64,000 nt of DNA from Geodermatophilus saharensis (GTDB lineage: Bacteria; Actinomycetota; Actinomycetes; Mycobacteriales; Geodermatophilaceae), in contig NZ_FZOH01000002.1 of the NCBI RefSeq assembly GCF_900188205.1, forward strand, positions 620,001-684,000, in the 5' to 3' direction. Under the pieces are notes generated by a model, which had not been told where the DNA came from, did not search any database, and saw only the letters and a list, made by a program, of their open reading frames with translations. Shown piece after piece: positions 44,612 to 52,996 of this stretch. Made by a program: the position numbers and the translations under genes. How positions within the stretch are numbered: the first letter of the stretch is position 1; the number at the start of each line of letters is the position of its first letter.

Positions 44612-45907
44612 TCACGCCGGATCGGGACCGCGCTGAGGCCTGTCCGCGCCCCGGACACTGTCGAGCACGGTCTGCCCCTGCTGATCGACCAGACGGGTGA
44701 ACAGCTGCTGCGCGTACCCGAAGACCAGCGCCCAGGCCAGGATCTGCGCGGACGTGTCCAGCGCGCTGAGGCCGGGGATGAACTGGCCCCGCATGAGCAG
44801 GAGTCCGAGGAAGGCGGTGACCGCGCCGGTCGGCAGCTTGAGTGCGGCGAGTGCGACGGGCAGGCCGTACCGCTCGGACGATCCCTTCATGCGGCGGATG
44901 GCCGCGGCACTCGCGATCGCTGCCGCGGTCAGCCCGACGAGCTCGACCACGATGAGGTCCTGCGGCCGCGCCGTCTCCGCCGTCACGTCGTCGATGTCGC
45001 GCAGCGGTATGCCGGGTTGCGGCTGCCCTCCCAGCGGGATGAAGGGCCCGGACTGGTTCGTCGGGCACACGACTGCCGCGATGCCCGTCTCCTCGGGGGC
45101 GAAGCACAGGGGGAACAGGGTCTGGTGGAGGAAGCCCGTCACCGCGACGGCGATCGCGAGGGCCGTCATGAACACGGTGGTCGCCACCACGACGTTGCGG
45201 AAGCTCCGCAGGCGAACGTGCTCCCGGAGCGCGGCCGAGCTCGCGCCTCTCACGATCGTCACGATCTTGCGGCGCTCGTCGTCCACGATCCGCAGCTTCG
45301 CCTCGGGGGTCACGGCCACGGAGTCCCGGAGCTGTGGATGGTCCGGATCCCGTATCCCCAGCCTCCCGGTGATGGCTTCGAACTCCTGACGTCGCGGGTC
45401 CGTCGGAGGGAGGTGGCACTGCACGTGCCGGAGCAGGCAGGGCATCTGACCCAGGACGTACGCAGGTGGCAGGAGGTTGAGGAGGTGCGCCTCGGCGGCG
45501 TCGAGGTTGCTGGTCGCACGCTCGATGAGGGGGCCGTTCCGGAACAGCCGGAAGCGCCTGTGGGGGTTCAACCTGGCGACGCGAGCTGCCTCCCTCGCCG
45601 CCGTCAGATGACGACGGATGGCCAGGACCAGGGCCTCGTCGTCGCTGCGGGGGTTGCTCCGCTGGACCCATGCACACAGCGCTTCCAGCTCCGCTGCTCG
45701 CGTCAGGGTCCCCTCGCGCCACGCCACCCAGACAGGACCCCCGACCGGGGGCAGGTCGAGGTCCGGGAGATCGGCTCCCGGACGCGGTCCCGGCGTCGTC
45801 GCGGTGGTCGCGGTGGTCGCGGCACCGTCCGCCGACGGCGCCGGTGGTGTCGCGGTGGCCACCGTGTGCCTCGTGGGACGGGCGTGGTTCCTCGGTCGGA
45901 GGTCCAT
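44612..45907 (-). CDS. Hypothetical four-helix membrane protein of atypical composition
   Basis: 431 residues, no family recognised. After a low-complexity Thr/Ala/Pro head (to about 55) comes a soluble helical domain (CAWVQRSNPRSDDEALVLAI, RNGPLIERATSNLDAAEAHL, HLLNLLPPAYVLGQMPCLL). Four membrane segments follow near NVVVATTVFMTALAIAVAV, LIVVELVGLTAAAIASAAA, GLPVALAALKLPTGAVTAF and QILAWALVFGYAQQLFTRL. Codons ending in A or T are clearly more frequent than in neighbours, suggesting recent acquisition. ATG 45907 is preceded by GAGGTGTGAC. The 283 bp upstream show no further gene. Function unknown. Confidence 0.7.
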   Translation of the reverse strand: MDLRPRNHARPTRHTVATATPPAPSADGAATTATTATTPGPRPGADLPDLDLPPVGGPVWVAWREGTLTRAAELEALCAWVQRSNPRSDDEALVLAIRRHLTAAREAARVARLNPHRRFRLFRNGPLIERATSNLDAAEAHLLNLLPPAYVLGQMPCLLRHVQCHLPPTDPRRQEFEAITGRLGIRDPDHPQLRDSVAVTPEAKLRIVDDERRKIVTIVRGASSAALREHVRLRSFRNVVVATTVFMTALAIAVAVTGFLHQTLFPLCFAPEETGIAAVVCPTNQSGPFIPLGGQPQPGIPLRDIDDVTAETARPQDLIVVELVGLTAAAIASAAAIRRMKGSSERYGLPVALAALKLPTGAVTAFLGLLLMRGQFIPGLSALDTSAQILAWALVFGYAQQLFTRLVDQQGQTVLDSVRGADRPQRGPDPA

Positions 45908-46190
45908 GTCACACCTCGGTACTGGGTCGAGCCCTTGCACCGTCCACGGGCGAGTGAGGATGTGGCGGGTGCACGGGGCCGTCGGTCGGATCCGGGTGGC
46001 GGCAACTCCTCCTCGCCGGTCACCCCACCCGCCCTCCCGGCCCGGACGGGTGGGTTCCGGCGCCGATCGGGTCGTCATCCTGCGTCGGCGGCCGTCACGC
46101 GACCGTCAACGGACCATCACCGCTCCCACCGCGTCGCGACCGGGCCCGAGCGCTCCCTGCGGTCCCGGCTCCGTGGGCCGGCTGTGCCAC

Positions 46191-47156
46191 TCAGTCGGCG
46201 AAGAACGCGCCCAGCGCGGCGGCGACGTCGCGGGAGTCGTGGACCAGCCGCAGCCGGCCGCGGCCGAGCCGGGCCAGGTCGCGGCCGAGGTCCACGTCGC
46301 GCTCGCCGGACACGTCGAGCAGCACGTCCAGCCGCGGCAGCCGCGCCGCCACCGTGCGCGGGTCCGGCCCGGCGTTGTGCACGCAGTCGCTCAGCAGCAG
46401 CACCCGCGCGTCGCGGGACGGCGCCCCCGCCAGCTGCCGGCCCGCCGTCTCCAGCGCGAAGGCCACGTTGGTCAGCCCCTGGGTCGGCACCCGCAGCAGC
46501 AGGTCCAGGACGGCGAGCGGGGGAACGGTCTCCCCGGGCCGGACCAGCACCGCGGCGTCGGACCAGAACGCGACGACGCCGACCCGGTCGCGGGCCAGCT
46601 CGCCGGCCAGCGCGCCCACCGCCGCGGCCGCCGTCCGCACCCGCTCCCCGCGCATCGACCCGGACACGTCGACGACGAGGACGACCGAGCGTCGCTGCCG
46701 CACCCGCTCGCGCACCAGCACGTCCCGCTCGCCCGGGTACGGGTTGCCGGCGATCGCGTCGAGGGTGCGCTCGAGGTCGAGCTCGTCGGAGCCACCGTTC
46801 CACGGCAGGGTGCGCAGCTCCCCCACCCCGCGGCGGGGGCGCCGGTCGACCGGCGGGCGCGGCACCGCCAGCCGCCGGGCGATCGCCCGGGCCCGGCGCC
46901 GGGTCTCGGCGTCGGCGGCGCCGCCGGTGCCGAGGTCGGCCAGCGGCACCAGCTCGGCCGGCTCGTCGGTGGTGCCCGGTGCGCTGCCCCCGCCCGGCCC
47001 GCCGGTGCGGGTGCGCCGCCGGTCACCCGACGACAGCGCCAGCCCGGCCCCGCCGGGTGCCGGCCGGTACAGCGAGGGCTGCTCGGTGAGCTGCTTGGGC
47101 CGCCGGCGCACCGGTCGGGCCCCGCGCGCGGCGCCGCCGCGGCCCCGGCGGGTCAC
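46191..47156 (-). CDS. VWA (MIDAS) domain protein paired with MoxR ATPase
   Basis: 321 residues. The N-terminal ~130 residues are basic and Pro/Gly-rich. The VWA domain starts at RSVVLVVDVSGSMRGERV, with the MIDAS DxSxS, followed by GLTNVAFALETA (MIDAS Thr) and LLLSDCVHNAG (MIDAS Asp). VWA proteins beside MoxR ATPases act together as metal-insertion or assembly chaperones. The usual client operon (for example CO dehydrogenase) is absent here. GTG 47156 lies 24 bp after the ATPase stop. Confidence 0.88.
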   Translation of the reverse strand: MTRRGRGGAARGARPVRRRPKQLTEQPSLYRPAPGGAGLALSSGDRRRTRTGGPGGGSAPGTTDEPAELVPLADLGTGGAADAETRRRARAIARRLAVPRPPVDRRPRRGVGELRTLPWNGGSDELDLERTLDAIAGNPYPGERDVLVRERVRQRRSVVLVVDVSGSMRGERVRTAAAAVGALAGELARDRVGVVAFWSDAAVLVRPGETVPPLAVLDLLLRVPTQGLTNVAFALETAGRQLAGAPSRDARVLLLSDCVHNAGPDPRTVAARLPRLDVLLDVSGERDVDLGRDLARLGRGRLRLVHDSRDVAAALGAFFAD

Positions 47157-47180
47157 CGGGGAGTCGGCCGCGACCGTCCT

Positions 47181-48224
47181 TCAACCGGGGCCGGCCGCCG
47201 CGGGGGCGAGCAGGAAGTGGTCCTCCCAGATCTCCCGGAGCACCGCCTCCGGCGTGGACTCCACCGTCTCGTCGACGGCGATGCGGCCCGACAGCGCCAG
47301 CAGCAGCGCGTCGAGCACCGTCGCCGTGTACTCCTCCGGCAGCCCGCGCGGCGGCTCCAGGGACGGCTCGTCGGGCAGCGCGACGTCGCGCATGTCAGCC
47401 AGCTGGGCGGCGACCAGCGCCAGGTCGATCGCGCCGCGGACGCTGCTGCCCTGGCGCACGTCCTCGCGCTCGCGGGTGGCCCGGGTCAGCGCGACGGCGT
47501 CGGCCACCAGCCGCGGCGAGGCGATCCCGGTGCGGCGGGTGACGATCCCCCGCTCGGCGTCGGCGTCCTGGTAGCCCACGGCCAGCCGCACCAGCCGGTC
47601 GGAGATCGACGCCGACAGCCGGGTGGTGCCGATCGCGTCGAAGGGGTTCATCGAGGCGACGACGCGGAAGGTGGCCCGGGCCTCCACGGTGCCCACGTGC
47701 GGCACGGCCAGCCGCCGCTCGGCCATCGCGGTGAGCAGCGTGTTGAGCGTGTCCTCCGGCGCCCGGTTGAACTCCTCCAGGTAGAGGAACCCGCCGCCGC
47801 GCATCGCCTGCACCAGCGGGCCGGGGACGAAGTTCTCCGGGGTGTAGTCCTCGCGCAGCACCCGGGCGGGGTCGTGGTGCCCGACCAGCCGGGTCGGGGT
47901 GAGGTCGGCGTTGCCCTCGACGAACACCAGCGGCACGCCCCACTCCGCGGTGATCGCCCGCAGCAGCGTCGACTTCGACGTGCCCGGGGGTCCCTCCAGG
48001 ACGACGTCGCGGCCGGCGGCGACCGCGGCGAGCAGCAGGTCGAGCTCGCGCTCGCGGCCGACGAGGTGGGCGGCGACGCGACGGCGGACCTCCCGCACCG
48101 ACGCGCCGGCGTCGTGCCGGACGCGCAGGCCGGTCACCACCGGGTCGTCGTCGGGGCCGGCGCCGGGGAGGTCGGCCGGGGGCGGGGACGGCACCCGCCG
48201 GACGCTAGTGACACCGCGTGCCAC
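47181..48224 (-). CDS. MoxR-family AAA+ ATPase
   Basis: 347 residues. Walker A GPPGTSKSTLL (Ser replaces the usual Gly after Thr), Walker B GGFLYLEEFNRAP, sensor VVASMNPFDAIGTTRLS with arginine finger ISDRLVRL complete a MoxR/CoxD-type AAA+ module. It precedes a VWA gene, the standard partner. It is transcribed toward the VWA gene from a GTG only 18 bp after the TetR gene's stop, so all three could share a transcript. Confidence 0.9.
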   Translation of the reverse strand: MARGVTSVRRVPSPPPADLPGAGPDDDPVVTGLRVRHDAGASVREVRRRVAAHLVGRERELDLLLAAVAAGRDVVLEGPPGTSKSTLLRAITAEWGVPLVFVEGNADLTPTRLVGHHDPARVLREDYTPENFVPGPLVQAMRGGGFLYLEEFNRAPEDTLNTLLTAMAERRLAVPHVGTVEARATFRVVASMNPFDAIGTTRLSASISDRLVRLAVGYQDADAERGIVTRRTGIASPRLVADAVALTRATREREDVRQGSSVRGAIDLALVAAQLADMRDVALPDEPSLEPPRGLPEEYTATVLDALLLALSGRIAVDETVESTPEAVLREIWEDHFLLAPAAAGPG

Positions 48225-48242
48225 GGAGCAACCGGGACGGGG

Positions 48243-48851
48243 TCAGCCGGCCGCCGGGTCCGGGGGGAGCAGCAGGTCGAGCATCCGCGCCAGCAGGGTC
48301 CCGAGGTCCTCCTCCGGGGCCCGGGTCCAGTGCTCGTGGGCGGCCAGGGTGGCGGCGAGGACCGCGTGCCCGACGGCGAGCGGGAACAGCGGGTCGGTGT
48401 GCGGGACGGCGGTCGCGGCGTCGACGGCCAGCTGCCGCCAGGTGGCCCACACGCGGACGGCGTGGGCCTGGACGGCCGGGACGGCGAAGAACACCTGCGC
48501 CCGGTGCAGGGCCCAGGTCCGCTCCTCCGGCGGGAACCGCAGCGCCTCGACCACCGCCCGGGTGACCACCGCGCGCCACGGCTCCCCCGGCCGGCCCGTG
48601 CCCAGTCCCGCGCGGAACCGCTCCACCTCCCGCGGCGAGTCGACGAAGAGGACGTCGGCCTTGCTCGGGAAGTAGCGGAAGAAGGTGCGGCGGCTGATCC
48701 CGGCCGCGGCGGCGACGTCGTCGACGCTGGTCTCGTCGAAGCCCCGCTCGAGGAAGATGCGCTGCGCCACGGCGGCCACCTCGTGCGCGCTGCTCACCGG
48801 CGGCCGGCCCCCGCGCTCGCCCGGCGTCGTCCGCCCCGGTGGTCGGCTCAC
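48243..48851 (-). CDS. TetR-family regulator of the mycofactocin (MftR) type
   Basis: 202 residues. The helix-turn-helix reads TSVDDVAAAAGISRRTFFRY followed by FPSKADVLFVDSP, and the flanking sequence GRPPVSSAHEVAAVAQRIFL closely resembles MftR, the acyl-CoA-responsive mycofactocin regulator. It is divergent from a mycofactocin-type SDR, with a palindrome between. The core mft genes (mftA-F) are not in the window, so the name is by resemblance only. Confidence 0.75.
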   Translation of the reverse strand: MSRPPGRTTPGERGGRPPVSSAHEVAAVAQRIFLERGFDETSVDDVAAAAGISRRTFFRYFPSKADVLFVDSPREVERFRAGLGTGRPGEPWRAVVTRAVVEALRFPPEERTWALHRAQVFFAVPAVQAHAVRVWATWRQLAVDAATAVPHTDPLFPLAVGHAVLAATLAAHEHWTRAPEEDLGTLLARMLDLLLPPDPAAG

Positions 48852-48885
48852 GGCCTCAGCGTGCCAGGTCCCGACCCTTCCGTTG

Positions 48886-48900
48886 TGGCACCAAGTGCCA
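48886..48900. promoter_or_regulatory. Palindromic operator between the TetR and SDR genes
   Basis: TGGCAC-CAA-GTGCCA, a perfect 6-bp inverted repeat with a 3-nt centre, flanked by TTG and TAA. It is placed between divergent starts at 48851 and 48940, suitable for control of both. Confidence 0.65.
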
Positions 48901-48939
48901 TAACGTGCGCGGCACCACACCACCGAGGGAGGAGCGGTC

Positions 48940-49767
48940 ATGGGTCGGCTCGAGGGCAAGGTCGTGTTCGTCACCGGGGCCGCGCGCGGACAGGGCCGCA
49001 GCCACGCCGTCCACCTGGCCCGGGAGGGCGCCGACGTGATCGCGGTCGACGTCTGCCGGCAGGTCGAGACGGTCCCCTACCCGACCGCCGCGCCCGAGGA
49101 CCTCGCCGAGACCGTCCGCCAGGTCGAGGCACTCGACCGGCGGATCGTCGCGGCCGAGGTCGACGTCCGCGACCTGGCGGCCCTGACGAAGGTGGTCGAC
49201 GACGGCGTCGCCGAGCTCGGCCGTCTCGACATCGTGCTGGCCAACGCCGGGATCTCCACACCAGCGCCGACGCTGGAGATGGACGAGGAAACCTGGCAGA
49301 CGATGATCGACGTCAACCTCACCGGGGTCTGGAAGACGCTGCGGGCCTCGGTCCCGCACGTCGTCGCCGGCGGCCGGGGCGGGTCCGTGGTGATCACCAG
49401 CAGCCTCGCGGCGATCTACGCCAACCCCAACACCGCGCACTACAGCGCCGCCAAGGCGGGGCTCGTCATGCTCGCCAAGGTCATGGCCAAGGAGCTGGCC
49501 CCGCACCGCATCCGGGTCAACACGATCCACCCGACGACGGTGGCCACCGACATGATCCTCAACGACGCCACCTACCGGCTCTTCCGGCCCGACCTCGAGG
49601 CGCCGACGCGCGCGGACTTCGAGGAGGCCGCGCTGACGCTCAACGCCCTGCCGGTCCCGGCGCTGGAGGCGGCCGACATCAGCAACGCCGTCCTCTACCT
49701 CGTGTCCGACGACGGCCGCTACGTCACCGGGACCACGCACGTGGTCGACGCCGGCGGCCAGCTCTGA
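48940..49767 (+). CDS. Mycofactocin-coupled SDR oxidoreductase
   Basis: 275 residues. TGAARGQGRSHAVHLAREGA is the GxxxGxG nucleotide motif; the catalytic block YSAAKAGLVML follows the Ser in ITSSLAAIYANP. A family-specific insertion (VCRQVETVPYPTAAPEDLAE to IVAAEVDVRD) marks the mycofactocin-coupled SDRs, which hold non-exchangeable NAD re-oxidised through mycofactocin, usually on alcohols. The ATG has GGGAGGAGCG upstream. Divergent from an MftR-like regulator. Confidence 0.88.
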   Translation: MGRLEGKVVFVTGAARGQGRSHAVHLAREGADVIAVDVCRQVETVPYPTAAPEDLAETVRQVEALDRRIVAAEVDVRDLAALTKVVDDGVAELGRLDIVLANAGISTPAPTLEMDEETWQTMIDVNLTGVWKTLRASVPHVVAGGRGGSVVITSSLAAIYANPNTAHYSAAKAGLVMLAKVMAKELAPHRIRVNTIHPTTVATDMILNDATYRLFRPDLEAPTRADFEEAALTLNALPVPALEAADISNAVLYLVSDDGRYVTGTTHVVDAGGQL

Positions 49768-49772
49768 CCTGC

Positions 49773-49828
49773 GGTGACCGCTCCTGCTGCGGCGGGCCGC
49801 CGGCCGCCGCAGCAGGGGTGCGGTCACC
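49773..49828 (+). terminator. Long hairpin after the SDR gene
   Basis: GGTGACCGC and CCTGCTGCGGCGG pair with CCGCCGCAGCAGG and GCGGTCACC, a two-part stem of 13 and 9 bp with a small asymmetric bulge and an 8-nt loop. It starts 5 nt after the stop. Confidence 0.75.
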
Positions 49829-49912
49829 ATCTCCGGGGCGGGAGCGGGTGGGCGCGGCCGGGGGCCCGGTGCGGCGCCTGCGGGCGGGACGGGCGGGTGC
49901 GAGGCTGGGCCG

Positions 49913-50632
49913 GTGGCAGACACAGCGAGGGACGTGGCGCACCGGGACGGCCGCCGCACCGAGGCCGTCCGCAGCTACCGGGGACACGGCATCCACGCCG
50001 CCCCGGGGGTGCACGAGTACGCCGCCGAGCTCGTCCGCGCGGCGCTGCCCGAGGGCGGGCGGGTGCTGGAGGTCGGATCGGGGTGCGGCGCCCTGGCGCT
50101 GCGGCTGCGCGACGCCGGCATCGACGTCGTCCCCACCGACCTCGACCCGCCGCACGAGTGGATCCACCGGCTCGACCTCGACGACCCCGAGTGGACCGAG
50201 GAGACCCGCGGCCCGTTCGACCTCGTCGTCTGCGTGGAGACCCTCGAGCACGTCGAGAACCCGCGGCAGGTGCTGCGCTCGATCCGCGCCCTGCTGCGCC
50301 CCGGCGGGCAGCTGCTGGTCAGCACGCCCAACGTCACGCACCCGCACTCACGGCTGCTCACGCTGCTGCGCGGCGCGCCCTACATCTTCGGCCCGCGCCA
50401 CTACCACTCCCCCGGCCACATCACGCTGCTGCCGGACTGGATGCTCACCGAGCACGTCCGGCTGGCCGGGTTCGACCGGATCGAGGTCACCACCGCCGGC
50501 GACACCCTCTACCAGGGGCCGATGCGGGCGGCCTACCGCGTGGAGATGGGGCTGCTGTGGCTGGCCGGCATCCGCCAGCGCGCCACCTCCGGCGACGGCG
50601 TGTGCACCTTCGTCACCGCGGTCGCCGTCTAG
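49913..50632 (+). CDS. Class I SAM-dependent methyltransferase
   Basis: 239 residues. Motif I GRVLEVGSGCGALALRL, motif II VVPTDLDPPHEW and the post-motif VCVETLEHVENPRQVLRSI fit UbiE/methyltransf_11 proteins. A distinctive C-terminal part GPRHYHSPGHITLLPDWML suggests a polysaccharide or lipid-linked substrate seen in glycan clusters, but no such genes are nearby. The GTG start lacks an evident ribosome site. Convergent with the NuoF-like gene across a symmetrical terminator. Confidence 0.85.
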   Translation: MADTARDVAHRDGRRTEAVRSYRGHGIHAAPGVHEYAAELVRAALPEGGRVLEVGSGCGALALRLRDAGIDVVPTDLDPPHEWIHRLDLDDPEWTEETRGPFDLVVCVETLEHVENPRQVLRSIRALLRPGGQLLVSTPNVTHPHSRLLTLLRGAPYIFGPRHYHSPGHITLLPDWMLTEHVRLAGFDRIEVTTAGDTLYQGPMRAAYRVEMGLLWLAGIRQRATSGDGVCTFVTAVAV

Positions 50633-50637
50633 AGACC

Positions 50638-50711
50638 GATCCGGCCGAGCGTGTGCGCCGGCGCCGCACCCCAGCGGCCGGGACGCGGCGCCGGCGCACA
50701 CGCGCCGGATC
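50638..50711. terminator. Bidirectional terminator with 18-bp perfect stem
   Basis: The stem CGTGTGCGCCGGCGCCGC pairs exactly with its complement across a 17-nt loop, extended by GATCCGGC/GCCGGATC outside. It fills the 88-bp gap between convergent genes. Confidence 0.8.
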
Positions 50712-50720
50712 CGCGGGACC

Positions 50721-51902
50721 TCACGCGGGCAGGAACGGCGCCCACGACGTCGCGGTGCACGACCCGTAGCGGTGGGCGGTCAGCTCGCAGGTGAACAGCT
50801 CCAGCGCGCTGGCGACCAGCCGCAGCGTCCCGTCGGGGTGCCCGCACGCGCCGCGCCCGGTCACCGGCCCGCACCACCGGGTCACCTCGTCGAGCAGCCC
50901 GGGCGGCGGGGCCGCCGGTGCGGCGAGGACGGCCAGCGCCGCGGCCAGGCGGGGCAGCACCTCCAGGCACGGGCGGCACCGGCGGGCGCAGTCGCGGGTC
51001 ACCCGCTCGACCACGCGGGCGGTCTCGAGCAGCCCGCAGCGGTCGCCGGGCAGCACGGCGAGCACGCCGGAGCCCAGGCGCGCGCCGGCGACGGCGAGGT
51101 GTGTCGCGTCGAGGGTCAGCGCCCGCGCGGTGGCCGCCGGCACCCAGCTGCCGTGGTAGCCGCCGACGAGGACCGCCCGCGCCCCGCCCAGCGGCAGCAG
51201 GTCGGCCAGCCGGCTGCCCGCGTCGGTGCCGACGTCGACGACGTCGGCGTGCGGTACCCCGGCGGCCTCCCAGCGCCGGGTGACCAGCGCGCGGCCGGCC
51301 GCCTCGGGGACCCCGCGCGCCAGCAGCGCCAGCCGGGCCAGGGTCTCGACGTTGAGCACCAGCGTCGGGCGGCCGCCCACCCCCCGCACGCGGACCGGCG
51401 GCTCCTCCGCCCGCGGCGGTGCCGGCCGGCCCTCCAGGCCCGCCACCAGCACCGACTCCTCCCCCGCCACCACCGACGGCGCGACGGGGTGCAGCCGCAC
51501 CGCCTCGGTCCGCTCGGCCAGCGCCCGCGCGACGGCGGGCAGCCGGGCCGGGCCGGCCGCCAGGACCAGGGTGGTCGCACCGAGGCTGCGGCCGGCGAGC
51601 ACCAGCCCGTCGAGGACCAGGTGCGGCGCCTCGCTCAGCAGCGCCCGGTCCTTGAGCGCGGTCGGCTCGCCGTCGGCACCGTTGGCGACCACGACCGGGG
51701 CCTCGCGCGTCCGGGCGGCCGCCTCCGCGACCGCGCGCACCTTGACCGCCGTGGGGAAGGCCGCACCGCCGCGGCCGGTCAGGCCCGCCGCCTCGGCGAG
51801 CGCGACGGCGTCGGCCCGGGGCAGCGGCCCGTGGGTCGCCAGGTGCTCGGCGAGCGCCGGCCCGGGGGCGGCGAGCAGGGAGGGGGCGGCCAGGGCGGTC
51901 AC
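50721..51902 (-). CDS. Orphan NuoF-like (NADH dehydrogenase 51-kDa type) oxidoreductase
   Basis: 393 residues. FMN-binding GLTGRGGAAFPTAVKV and VVVANGADGEPTALKDRAL, the SLBB-like VVDVGTDAGSRLADLLPLGG, and a C-terminal cysteine region DCARRCRPCLEVL are NuoF features. The cluster motif here is CxxxCxxC, not the CGxCxPC of complex I, and a further WCGPVTGRGACGHPDG follows. No other nuo gene is present, so it is not complex I; it may pair with a ferredoxin or reductase elsewhere. The GTG overlaps a 28-codon leader ORF. Confidence 0.8.
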   Translation of the reverse strand: MTALAAPSLLAAPGPALAEHLATHGPLPRADAVALAEAAGLTGRGGAAFPTAVKVRAVAEAAARTREAPVVVANGADGEPTALKDRALLSEAPHLVLDGLVLAGRSLGATTLVLAAGPARLPAVARALAERTEAVRLHPVAPSVVAGEESVLVAGLEGRPAPPRAEEPPVRVRGVGGRPTLVLNVETLARLALLARGVPEAAGRALVTRRWEAAGVPHADVVDVGTDAGSRLADLLPLGGARAVLVGGYHGSWVPAATARALTLDATHLAVAGARLGSGVLAVLPGDRCGLLETARVVERVTRDCARRCRPCLEVLPRLAAALAVLAAPAAPPPGLLDEVTRWCGPVTGRGACGHPDGTLRLVASALELFTCELTAHRYGSCTATSWAPFLPA

Positions 51903-51985
51903 CGGACCCCCCGTCCCGGGACCGGGCCGGGACCGCCGTCGCCGTGCGGACCCGGGCCGGGCCGCCGGACGGGGGGTGCGGACAT
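51899..51985 (-). CDS. 28-codon leader ORF coupled to the NuoF-like gene
   Basis: The ATG has a perfect AGGAGGT 5 nt upstream. The peptide begins MSAPPVRRPGPGPHGDGGPG, is very Pro/Gly-rich and ends VPGRGVR. Its TGA overlaps the GTG of the NuoF-like gene as GTGA, and that GTG has no ribosome site. Poly-Pro/Gly stretches slow ribosomes, so translation of the leader could gate the downstream gene. Same length and layout as the leader ahead of sdh. Could be coincidental. Confidence 0.5.
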   Translation of the reverse strand: MSAPPVRRPGPGPHGDGGPGPVPGRGVR

Positions 51986-52069
51986 CGGTACCTCCTCGTG
52001 GCGTCACGCGGAGGCTGGGGGCCGGACCTGCCGTCCTCCCGGGGGTCACCTGGGAATTGGCTGGGAGCC

Positions 52070-52906
52070 TCAGGCGGGCTGGACGCCGAAGGTGCGGGCC
52101 AGCCGCTCGATCTTGCGGGCGCGGCCGAGCCGGGGCAGGTCGCTGCCGTCGCGGATGACCTGGCCGCGGGCCTCGAAGTCGGCGAGGAAGGACTGTGCCC
52201 AGGCGACGTCGGACGGGGCCGGGCTGATGACCTCGTTGATGACCGGCGCCTGGTCGGGGTCCAGGCACAGCTTGCCGGTGAGGCCGAGGGAGACGGTGAC
52301 GGCCGACTGCTCGCGCAGCACCGGGTGGCTGGTGCTCACCGTCGGCCCGTCGATGGGCCCGGGCAGGTCGCCGATGCGGCTGGCCACCACCAGCCGCGAC
52401 CGCGGGTAGGCCATCGCCAGGTCGTCGGCGCTGGTGCCGGTGTCGCGCCGGTAGTCGCCGCTGCCGAACGCCAGCCGGAACGCGCCGCGGGCCCGCGCGA
52501 TGTCCACCGCCTCCTCGATGCCGAGAGCCGACTCGACCAGGGCCAGCACCGGGGTGGCGCCGCCGAGCCGGTCGAAGGTCTCGGTGACGTGCTCGGCGGC
52601 CTCGGTCTTGGCCAGCACGACACCGGCCAGCCCGGGCAGGCCGGCGAGCGCGGCGACGTCGCGCTCCCACCACGGCGTCGAGCGGTCGTTGATGCGCACC
52701 CACGCGGGGCGGTCGGCGTCCCCGAGCCAGGCGACGACGCCGTCGCGGGCCTCGTCCTTGCGGGCCGGGTCCACGGCGTCCTCGATGTCGAGGACCACCT
52801 GGTCGGCGCGCGACGCGTAGCGCTCGTCGAACAGGTCCGGCCGGGCGCCGTTGACCAGCAGCCACGACCGCGCGTCCGCCGGCCCGACCCTCGTGCGTGT
52901 CGTCAT
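52070..52906 (-). CDS. HpcH/HpaI-CitE family acyl-CoA lyase
   Basis: 278 residues. SWLLVNGARPDLFDERYASR, LDIEDAVDPARKDEARDG (metal Asp/Glu), WVRINDRSTPW, VLALVESALGIEEAVDIA (metal Glu), LAFGSGDYRRDTG and CLDPDQAPVINEVISP are the CitE/malyl-CoA lyase signature. It cleaves a beta-hydroxyacyl-CoA into acetyl- or propionyl-CoA plus a keto acid. ATG 52906 with GAGGATGACGTC before it. Divergent from a TetR gene. A CitE homologue also belongs to the mycobacterial leucine locus, but here it stands apart from the carboxylase genes. Confidence 0.88.
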   Translation of the reverse strand: MTTRTRVGPADARSWLLVNGARPDLFDERYASRADQVVLDIEDAVDPARKDEARDGVVAWLGDADRPAWVRINDRSTPWWERDVAALAGLPGLAGVVLAKTEAAEHVTETFDRLGGATPVLALVESALGIEEAVDIARARGAFRLAFGSGDYRRDTGTSADDLAMAYPRSRLVVASRIGDLPGPIDGPTVSTSHPVLREQSAVTVSLGLTGKLCLDPDQAPVINEVISPAPSDVAWAQSFLADFEARGQVIRDGSDLPRLGRARKIERLARTFGVQPA

Positions 52907-52996
52907 GACGTCATCCTCGCGCGGCGCGCCGCCGATCCCGCGGCGACTCCCGGCCGACCGCGCGTGATGCACCCCACCCGACCGGATCGGACGGCC

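Noticed and set aside
46191..48224. CO dehydrogenase accessory genes (coxD/coxE)
   Set aside because: The MoxR-VWA pair resembles them, but no coxMSL-type catalytic genes or molybdenum cofactor genes are nearby.
50721..51902. Complex I (nuo) operon
   Set aside because: Only one NuoF-like gene is present and its cluster motif differs from complex I.
45618..52409. A single open frame of over 2,200 codons on the plus strand
   Set aside because: It runs antisense or out of frame across many well-supported genes (VWA, MoxR, SDR, methyltransferase, NuoF-like), is Arg/Pro/Gly-rich, and reflects the lack of stops in very GC-rich DNA.
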